A stretch of 7,441 nucleotides of DNA, taken from the NCBI GenBank assembly GCA_039927975.1, contig JBDSTZ010000630.1, positions 1 through 7,441 of the forward strand, in the 5' to 3' direction. The position numbers and the translations under genes were made by a program. The stretch's first letter is position 1; the number at the start of each line of letters is the position of its first letter. The DNA is from JBDSTZ01 sp039927975. Lineage in GTDB: Bacteria; Pseudomonadota; Gammaproteobacteria; Burkholderiales; Burkholderiaceae_D. Below are positions 1 to 6,075 of the stretch, one piece after another. The notes under the pieces are model-generated. The model ran no database searches, was not told the origin of the DNA, and saw only the letters and a list, made by a program, of their open reading frames with translations.

Positions 1-2
1 CG

Positions 3-3000
3 CCGCGCCACGCCAGCGTGGGCCTGAGCGTGGCGCAGTCGCTGCAGCGGCGCGTGGGCAACCAGGGTGCGCAGGCGCTGGTGCAGCAGCGCGCCGCCGT
101 CGCCGTGGCGATGCGCGGCGCGACCAAGGTGTCATCGCCGGGCGAGCCGGCCGAACTGGAGGCCGAAGCAACCGCGAAAAAGGTCATGCGCGCGACGTCC
201 GCACCGAGCGTGTCGTCCGGCGCCGGCGGCGGCATTGCCCGCAAGGCCGGCGACCCGCCCACCGTCAGTCCCAATATCTCGTCCTCGATCGCCAGCAGCA
301 CCGGCTCCGGCTCACCGCTGCCGGCGAAGGTGATCAATTTTATGGAGCCGCGCTTCAAGGCCGATTTCAGCCGGGTGCGTATCCACACCGGCCAGCAGGC
401 CGCGCAGCTGAGCGCCCAGCTGCACGCGCAGGCGTTCACGGTCGGGAACAATATCTTCTTTGGAAAGGACAAATTCAAGCCGGACAGCCCGGAAGGCCAG
501 GAGCTGATCGCCCACGAGCTCACCCACACCATCCAACAAGGCGCGGCGGTGCAGCGCAGCGCGGCGCCGGAAGTGCGCAACGTGTCGACCGAACAGGTGC
601 AGCGCGACTGGCTTCCAAGCCCGCTCGAATACGCGGCGGACAAGGCAAATTTGATTCCCGGCTTTCGCATGCTGACGATCATCCTCGGCTTCAACCCGAT
701 CAACATGGGCAAGGTCGATCGCAGCGCGGCCAATGTGCTGCGCGCCCTGCTCGAAATGCTGCCCGGCGGCGCGCTGCTCACCAATGCGCTCAACAACAGC
801 GGCATTTTCGAGAAGGTCGGCGCCTGGATCGAGCAGCGCCTGGCGACCCTGGGCATGGCCGCCGGCACCCTCAAGCGCGCCATCGACGCCTTCATTGACA
901 GCCTCAGTGCGAGCGACCTGCTGAACCTGGGCGGCGTGTGGGAACGCGCCAAGCGCATCTTCACCGCGCCGATCGACCGCATCATCGAGTTCGGCAAAAC
1001 GTTGGTGGCCGACGTGATCACCTTCGTCAAGGACGCGCTGCTGCTGCCGCTCGCCAAACTGGCCGCAAAACTGCCCAGCTGGCCGCTGCTGACGGCGGTG
1101 CTGGGCAAGGACCCGATCAGCGGCGAAGCCGTGCCGCGCACTGCCGACACCCTGATCGGCGGCTTCCTCAAGCTGATCGGCCAGGAGGAGGTCTGGGCGA
1201 ATATGCAAAAGGCCGGCGCGGTGCCGCGCGTGTGGGCCTGGTTCCAGGGCGCGCTGGGCGCCCTGCTCGGCTTTGTCGGCCAGCTGCCGGCGCTGGCGAT
1301 GAGCGCTCTGAAAGCGCTGACGCTCGAAGACATCGTGCTGCTGCCGCGCGCCTTCGTCAAGATCGGCGCGGTGTTCGGTTCCTTCGTCGGCCAGTTCATC
1401 GACTGGGCCGGCAACGCGCTCTGGACCCTGCTCGAAATCGTCGCCGATTCGATCAGTCCCGGCGCGTTCGGCTACATCAAGAAGACCGGCGCCGCGCTCA
1501 AGAGCATCCTGAAAAACCCGCTGCCCTTTGTCGGCAACCTGGTCAAGGCGGCCAAGATGGGCTTCCTCAATTTCGCCGGCAACTTCCTCGGCCACCTGAA
1601 GGCCGGCCTGATGGACTGGCTGCTCGGCGCCCTGCCCGGGGTCTACATTCCGAAAGCGTTCACACTCGGCGAAATCGTCAAATTCGCCTTTTCGGTACTC
1701 GGCATCAGCTGGCAGAACATCCGCCAGAAGCTGGTGAAGGCGGTCGGCGAACCGGCGGTGGCGGCGATGGAAGCCGGCTTCGACATCGTCAAGACACTCG
1801 TCACCGAAGGCCCGGCGGCGGCCTGGGACAAGATCAAGGACCAGCTGGCCGAGCTGCAGGAAAAAATCATCGGCGGCATTGTCGACTTCGTGATCGACAT
1901 GGTGGTCAAGAAGGCGGTGCCGAAGCTGGTTGCGATGTTCATTCCGGGCGCCGGCTTCATCTCGGCCATCATGTCGATCTACGAGACGGTGATGGTGTTC
2001 GTCGAGAAGATCGCCAAGATCATCCAGGTGGTCAAGGGCTTCATCGATTCGATCGTCGCGATCGCCGGCGGCGCCATCGGTGCGGCGGCCAGCAAGGTCG
2101 AATCCATTCTGGCCGGCCTGCTGTCGCTGGCGATCAACTTCCTGGCCGGCTTCATTGGGCTGGGCAAGGTGGCCGACAAGGTGATGGGCGTGATCGGCAA
2201 GGTGCGCGCGACGATCGACAAGGCGCTTGACGCGCTGATCGCCTGGATCGTCAAGATGGCCAAGAAGCTGTTCGCCAAGGCGTTCGGCAAGGACCAGAAG
2301 GACGAGCGCACGCCGCAGCAGAAGGCGGCCGACCTGAAACTGGGGATCGGTGAAGCGTACGCGCTGTTGAAAGACAAGAAGCTCTCGCCCAAGGATGTGC
2401 GGGCCAAGCTGCCGGCAATTCAGAAGAAGTACAAGATGGTCACGCTGGAGATCGTCGTCGACGCGAAGACGCCAACCAAGGAGACCGACCATATCCATGG
2501 GGTGATCAATCCCGACGACAAGAGTCCGAGTGTCGATGTCGGCACGGCGGAATGGCCGGTCAAGGTCGGCGACAGGATCAAGCACCCGTCATCGAGCCGG
2601 ATTGAAAAAGTCGTCAGTATTGACCCGTTGGTGCTTGCTCAGCCTTTCATTACCTTCACCCAGACCGACAAGGAGAATCAGCCGAACGCGAAACAGCTGC
2701 TTGAAGCCTTCTTGAAGGATTTTGCGGCCGGCACAGTGTATCGTACCGACGCCAAGACTGCGGCGGAAGAACGCGAGATCCTGCGCGGCCAGTTCCCCGG
2801 CCAGGAAAAAGTGGTCGAGGCGATCATGAAGCGCGCGGACCTGCGCAAGCAACTGATCACGGTCGGCGCCGAACAGGCCCACCACATCATTCCGATCGAG
2901 ATCCTGAAGTTGTCGAAACCGATACGCAAGCTGATTCTGGAGGGCGGATGGAATTTCAACGGCGCCGTCAACGGGGTCGCGCTTGAAGCTGGTTTTCATG

Positions 3001-3200
3001 GCAGCCACGACGCCTACACCGCTTATGCACTTAACCGGATTGCGGCCTGGGTAGATACAAACGGGACTTCGCCGGTCGGGGTCATCAAGCAGCAGGTGGA
3101 GAATACGCTGCTCCCCCATCTGCGCGCGAAAATCAAGGACGCACAGGCGGCGTTCAAAAAAACTGGCATCACCCTGGACGAATACTTCAAGTCGCTGTAA
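3..3200 (+). CDS. eCIS_core (DUF4157) protein with C-terminal AHH nuclease toxin module, 5'-partial
   Basis: Probable delivered nuclease toxin. The frame is open to the left edge; a GTG at 18 is possible but has no ribosome site, so the true start is likely upstream. Numbering from that GTG (1060 residues): LQRRVGNQGAQAL near 9-21 and PGEPAELEAEATAKKVM at 41-57 are leader motifs typical of eCIS-associated proteins. Residues about 101-180 are the eCIS_core domain with HELTH at 166-170 (HExxH zinc motif). Residues about 197-760 are almost continuous hydrophobic/amphipathic helices, a conserved-looking central part I recall from other DUF4157 toxins; its role (packing or membrane passage) is inferred. 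A charged linker follows, then an AHH domain (about 940-1040) with AHH at 954-956, N985, H994, H997 and Y1000, matching the AHH branch of HNH/Endo VII nucleases. It ends 8 bp from the convergent regulator gene, with no terminator or immunity gene between. Domain calls are confident; delivery by an eCIS is inferred because no sheath or baseplate gene is in view. Confidence 0.9.
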   Translation, partial: PRHASVGLSVAQSLQRRVGNQGAQALVQQRAAVAVAMRGATKVSSPGEPAELEAEATAKKVMRATSAPSVSSGAGGGIARKAGDPPTVSPNISSSIASSTGSGSPLPAKVINFMEPRFKADFSRVRIHTGQQAAQLSAQLHAQAFTVGNNIFFGKDKFKPDSPEGQELIAHELTHTIQQGAAVQRSAAPEVRNVSTEQVQRDWLPSPLEYAADKANLIPGFRMLTIILGFNPINMGKVDRSAANVLRALLEMLPGGALLTNALNNSGIFEKVGAWIEQRLATLGMAAGTLKRAIDAFIDSLSASDLLNLGGVWERAKRIFTAPIDRIIEFGKTLVADVITFVKDALLLPLAKLAAKLPSWPLLTAVLGKDPISGEAVPRTADTLIGGFLKLIGQEEVWANMQKAGAVPRVWAWFQGALGALLGFVGQLPALAMSALKALTLEDIVLLPRAFVKIGAVFGSFVGQFIDWAGNALWTLLEIVADSISPGAFGYIKKTGAALKSILKNPLPFVGNLVKAAKMGFLNFAGNFLGHLKAGLMDWLLGALPGVYIPKAFTLGEIVKFAFSVLGISWQNIRQKLVKAVGEPAVAAMEAGFDIVKTLVTEGPAAAWDKIKDQLAELQEKIIGGIVDFVIDMVVKKAVPKLVAMFIPGAGFISAIMSIYETVMVFVEKIAKIIQVVKGFIDSIVAIAGGAIGAAASKVESILAGLLSLAINFLAGFIGLGKVADKVMGVIGKVRATIDKALDALIAWIVKMAKKLFAKAFGKDQKDERTPQQKAADLKLGIGEAYALLKDKKLSPKDVRAKLPAIQKKYKMVTLEIVVDAKTPTKETDHIHGVINPDDKSPSVDVGTAEWPVKVGDRIKHPSSSRIEKVVSIDPLVLAQPFITFTQTDKENQPNAKQLLEAFLKDFAAGTVYRTDAKTAAEEREILRGQFPGQEKVVEAIMKRADLRKQLITVGAEQAHHIIPIEILKLSKPIRKLILEGGWNFNGAVNGVALEAGFHGSHDAYTAYALNRIAAWVDTNGTSPVGVIKQQVENTLLPHLRAKIKDAQAAFKKTGITLDEYFKSL

Positions 3201-3208
3201 TGATGGTT

Positions 3209-3862
3209 TCAGCCAGCCTTGCGCTCGGGCGCCATCCACGGTTCGTCGCGCCAGCGCCGCATGGCCTGCACGCGGTCGGGCAGGTGCAGCTTGGCCAACA
3301 CATGGTGGACGTGCTGCTTGACGGTGGCCACGCTCAGATTGAGCTCGCGGGCGATTTCCTTGTTCGACAGGCCGGCGCCGATCAGGCGCAGCACCTCTTC
3401 CTCGCGGCGCGTCAGGGCCTCGTCGGCGAGCGGATTGGCGGCCGGCGCGGCCATGCGGAACAGCGCGCGGATCAATTCGCCCGACACTTCCGCCGAACAG
3501 GCCAGGCGGCCTGCGGCGACGTCGGTGAGCACGCGCCGCAGTTCGTCGAACGAGCCTTCGCGCGAGACGTAGCCGACGAAGCCGGCGTGGCCGCAGCGGG
3601 TCACTTCGTGGCGCTGCTCGTTGAGGCCGACCGCAACCAGCGCGGTGGCGGGCCAGTCGACCGCCACGCTGCGCACTTCGTCGAGGGCGATCTGCTGGCT
3701 GACGTCGATCAGCGCGATGTCGGCGGGCGCACGCGCGAGCGCCTCGCGCAGCGCCGAGAGCCGGTCCACCACGGTGGACACGGCAACGTCGTCCATCTTT
3801 TGCAGGCAGGCAGCGAGACTGTCGCCGAGAAGCCGGACCGGACTGAGGATGATGACGTTCAC
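3209..3862 (-). CDS. LuxR/NarL-type response regulator with degenerate receiver domain
   Basis: DNA-binding transcription regulator of 217 residues, a normal length for the NarL/FixJ class. Residues 1-120 form a receiver-like fold that keeps the central aspartate (D53 in ALIDV). The usual acidic pair after the first strand is replaced by SP (residues 7-8), the conserved Thr/Ser position appears to be glycine near 79, and the usual lysine of the fifth strand is replaced by S100/R101. Residues about 149-202 are a clear LuxR helix-turn-helix: LTRREEEVLRLIGAGLSNKE, then IARELNLSVATVKQHVHHVL. The start is GTG at 3862, supported by AAGGGAG (3874-3868) five bases upstream. No sensor kinase is adjacent. 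The degenerate pocket suggests control other than ordinary phosphotransfer, which is inference. It converges on the toxin gene, and a putative promoter lies about 110 bp upstream. Its targets are unknown; the neighbouring intergenic region is one candidate. Confidence 0.9.
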   Translation of the reverse strand: MNVIILSPVRLLGDSLAACLQKMDDVAVSTVVDRLSALREALARAPADIALIDVSQQIALDEVRSVAVDWPATALVAVGLNEQRHEVTRCGHAGFVGYVSREGSFDELRRVLTDVAAGRLACSAEVSGELIRALFRMAAPAANPLADEALTRREEEVLRLIGAGLSNKEIARELNLSVATVKQHVHHVLAKLHLPDRVQAMRRWRDEPWMAPERKAG

Positions 3863-3867
3863 CTGTG

Positions 3868-3874
3868 CTCCCTT
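3868..3874 (-). promoter_or_regulatory. Ribosome binding site of the LuxR-type regulator
   Basis: AAGGGAG on the - strand, five bases before the GTG at 3862. It decides the choice of this non-ATG start. Confidence 0.65.
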
Positions 3875-3980
3875 GTGAAGGAATCCGGCCGCGCTGCGGG
3901 CCTTGCGGCCCCGCTCCGAGGCAGGCGGGATAAGCCGCGATGCTCAAGAATCCATCTTTACATAATGGCCACGGAAGCCT

Positions 3981-4009
3981 ACTGTCGGTCATCTAGCGCA
4001 CATTGTCAA
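3981..4009 (-). promoter_or_regulatory. Putative sigma70 promoter for the LuxR-type regulator
   Basis: On the - strand a perfect TTGACA (-35, 4009-4004) is followed after 17 bases by GACAGT (-10, 3986-3981), which matches TATAAT at only 3 of 6. Transcription would start near 3974, giving a leader of about 110 bases. The weak -10 box means it may need an activator or be spurious. Confidence 0.3.
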
Positions 4010-4026
4010 CGGCTTAAACACCCGGC

Positions 4027-4055
4027 TTGACAGCGCCATCGCAAGCTTGTTTACC
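4027..4055 (+). promoter_or_regulatory. Putative rightward sigma70 promoter (TTGACA-N17-TTTACC)
   Basis: A perfect TTGACA at 4027-4032, a 17-base spacer, then TTTACC at 4050-4055 (3 of 6 to TATAAT). A start near 4062 is expected. There is no reading frame close behind it, so it would make either a roughly 420-base leader for the oxidoreductase or a separate non-coding RNA. The box sits back to back with the leftward TTGACA at 4009-4004. Confidence 0.33.
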
Positions 4056-4069
4056 CTGTGCGATACAGG
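4055..4069. promoter_or_regulatory. Candidate operator: CCTGT-N5-ACAGG dyad
   Basis: CCTGT (4055-4059) and ACAGG (4065-4069) are perfect inverted half-sites separated by GCGAT. The dyad sits at the expected start point of the rightward promoter, where a bound protein would repress. The half-sites resemble those of lux-type boxes (ACCTGT/ACAGGT), but the spacing is 5 rather than 8. Which protein binds, if any, is unknown; the adjacent LuxR/NarL-type regulator is an inferred candidate. Confidence 0.25.
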
Positions 4070-4155
4070 TTGCCGCGTGGCAGGTAGGCACCATTCTGGC
4101 GAGACCGGAAACGCACCGATTGAGGGCGAATTTCGATTCTTTCGGCAATGGTTGC

Positions 4156-4235
4156 GCGGTTGCCACAACCGCCGCAGCGGCATGCGAGACGCGTGAAGGG
4201 AGGGCGCGTGCACCCTCCCTGGCGCCGATCGCGCC
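4156..4235 (+). other. Run of three hairpins, possible structured RNA
   Basis: Three stems lie in 80 bases: GCGGTTG-CCA-CAACCGC (4156-4172, 7 perfect pairs, 3-base loop); AGGGAGGG-N8-CCCTCCCT (4197-4220, 8 perfect pairs, with two more G-C pairs possible inside the loop); and GGCGC-CGATC-GCGCC (4221-4235). A smaller TGCC-GCGT-GGCA stem lies at 4071-4082. None is followed by a T-run on either strand, so they are not standard intrinsic terminators. They could be part of an untranslated leader or small RNA from the promoter at 4027-4055. I do not recognise a known riboswitch or RNA family. Confidence 0.3.
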
Positions 4236-4346
4236 GCCATTCGATGCGACACGAGGTCTCTCGCCAGGCAACTCTGAATGCCGAATTACCCGCAACGCAC
4301 GCTCAGTACACTTAGATACTGGTCAGGCCAGGTATGTAGATCGGCC

Positions 4347-4375
4347 TTGCCAGTTGCGCAGACCGGCGCTACCAT
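4347..4375 (+). promoter_or_regulatory. Likely sigma70 promoter of the oxidoreductase gene
   Basis: TTGCCA at 4347-4352 (5 of 6), an exact 17-base spacer, and TACCAT at 4370-4375 (4 of 6). Transcription would begin near 4382, about 97 bases before the ATG. This is the best-balanced promoter match in the intergenic region and is correctly placed for the gene at 4479. Confidence 0.42.
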
Positions 4376-4464
4376 ATCCGCGCAACATGTCTGACATAAA
4401 ATTCGGTGATATCTGTATTGACGGCGCCGCGCCGGCTGCCCCACAGCGAACCTCATAATTAAAA

Positions 4465-4470
4465 AAGGAA
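4465..4470 (+). promoter_or_regulatory. Ribosome binding site of the oxidoreductase
   Basis: AAGGAA in an A-rich stretch, eight bases before the ATG at 4479. A second ATG follows immediately at 4482; the spacing suits either one. Confidence 0.6.
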
Positions 4471-4478
4471 AAACCGCG

Positions 4479-5933
4479 ATGATGAAAAAGAAACCCAATA
4501 TGCTGGGCCGACGCACGGTCCTCAAGGCGGCCGGCGCCGCTGGCGTGATGCTGGCGACCAGTGCTTTCGCCGCCAGCGCGCGCAAACGCTACGCCATCGT
4601 CGGCGTTGGCTCGCGCGCCCGCCTGTACATGAATGCCGTCACCGGCAAATTCCGCGATGGGAACGAGATCGTCGCGGTGTGCGACAGCAATCCGGGCCGC
4701 GCCGCCCTCGCCGTGCGCAAGATCAGCGCCACCGGCGCCAGCACGCCGCGGCCCTATTCCGGCGCCGACTTCGAACGCATGATCCGCGAAACGAAACCGC
4801 AATTCATCATCGTCACCACGCCCGACGCGACCCACGACGACTACATCGTGCGCGCGCTCGACGCCGGCTGCGACGTCATCACAGAGAAGCCGATGACCAC
4901 CACGCCGGAGAAAGCCCAGCGCATCCTCGACGCCGTCAAGCGCAGCGGGCGGCACATCCGGGTCTGCTTCAACTACCGCTATTCACCGCCGCGCACCCAA
5001 GTCAAGGACCTGTTGATGAGCGGCGAAATCGGCGACGTGCTGTCGGTCGACTTCACCTGGCTGCTCAACACCTCGCACGGCGCCGACTACTTCCGCCGCT
5101 GGCACAGCAACAAGGCGATGTCGGGCGGCCTGATGGTCCACAAGGCCACCCACCACTTCGACCTGGTCAACTGGTGGCTGGGCGCGCAGCCCGAACTGGT
5201 GCAGGCGTTCGGCTCACGCCAGTTCTACACGCCGGCGATGGCCAAGCGCCTCGGTCTGCAAGGCGCCCACGAGCGCTGCCTGACCTGTCCCGAGAAAGCC
5301 AAGTGCACCTTCTACCTCGATATCGGCGCCGACGAGGGTTTGAAGGCGCTCTACCTGGACAATGAAAAGCATGACGGCTACTTCCGCGACCAGTGCGTGT
5401 TCCGTCCGGAGATCAGCATCGAAGATACGATGAGCGTGATGGTCCGCTACGACAACGGCGTGCAGCTCAGTTACGCGCTGTCGGCCTACGACGCCTGGGA
5501 GGGTTACCACATCGCCTTCAACGGCACCAAGGGCCGGATCGAGCACCGCATCGTCGAATCGGCGGGGGTGGCCGGCGCCAACGAAGTGCAGAGCATGAGC
5601 GTCGGCGTGAGCACGCGCGTGATTCCGATTCGCGGGCCGGCGCGCGACCTGGAGATCTGGACCGGCCAGGGCGCCCACGGCGGCGGCGACGACGTCATGC
5701 TCACCGAGATTTTCGGCGTCGCACCAGGCGACAAGTACAAGCGCATCTCGGACGAGCGCGCCGGCGCGTATTCGGCGCTGGTCGGCATCGCCGCCAATCG
5801 CTGCTTCGAGACCGGCAAAACGCAGCGAATTTCGGAACTGGTTACCGGACTGACGCCGCCGGATCGTGCGCCCATGCCCGATCGCAGCGGACCGGTGCCG
5901 ATGCCACGGCCGCTGGTACGCAGCGCTGCCTGA
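4479..5933 (+). CDS. Tat-exported Gfo/Idh/MocA family oxidoreductase
   Basis: Predicted NAD(P)-dependent sugar or polyol dehydrogenase-type enzyme of 484 residues, acting in the periplasm. Residues 1-34 are a twin-arginine signal: a basic start, GRRTVLK at 10-16, a hydrophobic stretch, and cleavage after AFA (31) or ASA (34). The mature Rossmann fold begins at once with VGVGSRA (41-47), and D69 after the second strand favours NAD. EKP at 136-138 is the family signature; KATHHFD at 222-228 carries the histidines and aspartate near the substrate pocket. C267, C270, C276 and C306 form an insert that could bind a metal. The rest is the C-terminal substrate-binding half, with a proline-rich tail. 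Tat export would fit an enzyme that folds around its cofactor in the cytoplasm, as known for glucose-fructose oxidoreductase. The substrate cannot be read from the sequence. It has its own promoter and ribosome site, and an insertion sequence begins 22 bp after its stop, so any downstream partner has been separated. Confidence 0.9.
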   Translation: MMKKKPNMLGRRTVLKAAGAAGVMLATSAFAASARKRYAIVGVGSRARLYMNAVTGKFRDGNEIVAVCDSNPGRAALAVRKISATGASTPRPYSGADFERMIRETKPQFIIVTTPDATHDDYIVRALDAGCDVITEKPMTTTPEKAQRILDAVKRSGRHIRVCFNYRYSPPRTQVKDLLMSGEIGDVLSVDFTWLLNTSHGADYFRRWHSNKAMSGGLMVHKATHHFDLVNWWLGAQPELVQAFGSRQFYTPAMAKRLGLQGAHERCLTCPEKAKCTFYLDIGADEGLKALYLDNEKHDGYFRDQCVFRPEISIEDTMSVMVRYDNGVQLSYALSAYDAWEGYHIAFNGTKGRIEHRIVESAGVAGANEVQSMSVGVSTRVIPIRGPARDLEIWTGQGAHGGGDDVMLTEIFGVAPGDKYKRISDERAGAYSALVGIAANRCFETGKTQRISELVTGLTPPDRAPMPDRSGPVPMPRPLVRSAA

Positions 5934-5955
5934 AGCGGCACAACGCCCTCAAGCT

Positions 5956-5976
5956 CACCTCGTTATACACAAGTCG
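5956..5976 (+). repeat. Left terminal inverted repeat of the IS
   Basis: It begins CACCTCGTTATACACAA and pairs with 7421-7441 at 20 of 21 positions; the only mismatch is at its base 18 (G here, C in the right end). TTATACACA at 5963-5971 fits the DnaA-box consensus, a feature of the Tn5 outside end. Confidence 0.92.
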
Positions 5977-6062
5977 GCGCCCAGAATCTACTACCCTGAA
6001 AAACCCGTTTACATTCAACGACTTGCCACGCCCCTTGTAAACTTTTGTCGTTTCAGGTTTAC
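5970..6062 (+). promoter_or_regulatory. IS leader with competing inverted repeats
   Basis: CAAGTCG (5970-5976) can pair with CGACTTG (6019-6025). GTAAAC (6037-6042) can pair either with GTTTAC at 6007-6012 or with GTTTAC at 6057-6062. The region lies between the left end and the transposase start. In IS10 and IS50, transcripts entering from outside fold so that transposase translation is limited; a similar role here is inference. I found no convincing transposase promoter or strong ribosome site. Confidence 0.3.
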
Positions 6063-6075
6063 TCTCGTCTTTTGC

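Larger units (their letters stand above)
3863..4478. other. Non-coding divergent intergenic region of 616 bases
   Basis: This stretch separates the leftward regulator from the rightward oxidoreductase. The open frames crossing it have no plausible start or ribosome site and their translations resemble no family I know, so I see no convincing gene. It holds two back-to-back TTGACA boxes, a CCTGT-N5-ACAGG dyad, a run of hairpins at 4156-4235 and a promoter at 4347-4375, listed separately. It is less GC-rich near 3950-4020 and 4380-4480, as expected for promoter and leader DNA. No intrinsic terminator with a T-run was found. Confidence 0.6.

Noticed and set aside
312..2585. 757-residue open frame on the - strand inside the toxin gene
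   Set aside because: Low-complexity, Arg/Asp/Gln/His-rich translation typical of the antisense frame of GC-rich genes. The + strand frame has recognisable domains at both ends.
2589..3992. 467-residue - strand frame overlapping the toxin end and the regulator
   Set aside because: Arginine-rich and without family features; it runs over the real regulator gene in another frame.
4090..4150. Resemblance of GAAACGC and GGGCGAA stretches to riboswitch cores such as cyclic di-GMP
   Set aside because: The conserved core order and the closing stems are not present.
4197..4220. AGGGAGGG/CCCTCCCT hairpin as an intrinsic terminator
   Set aside because: No T-run follows on either strand, so it is listed only as part of the hairpin group.
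4316..4335. ATACTGG-TCAGG-CCAGGTAT as an activator site upstream of the 4347 promoter
   Set aside because: One arm has an extra base that breaks the symmetry; too weak to claim.
4027..4458. 143-residue + strand frame in the intergenic region
   Set aside because: Its TTG start is the -35 box, there is no ribosome site, and the translation looks non-coding.
4387..4458. 23-codon leader frame beginning MSDIKFGDIC ahead of the oxidoreductase
   Set aside because: It has an ATG and ends 20 bases before the next gene, but no Shine-Dalgarno and no run of regulatory codons, so chance is as likely as a leader peptide.
5866..6075. N-terminal extension of the transposase frame to an ATG at 5866
   Set aside because: It would start inside the oxidoreductase gene and outside the IS; the Tn5 alignment supports a start near 6076.
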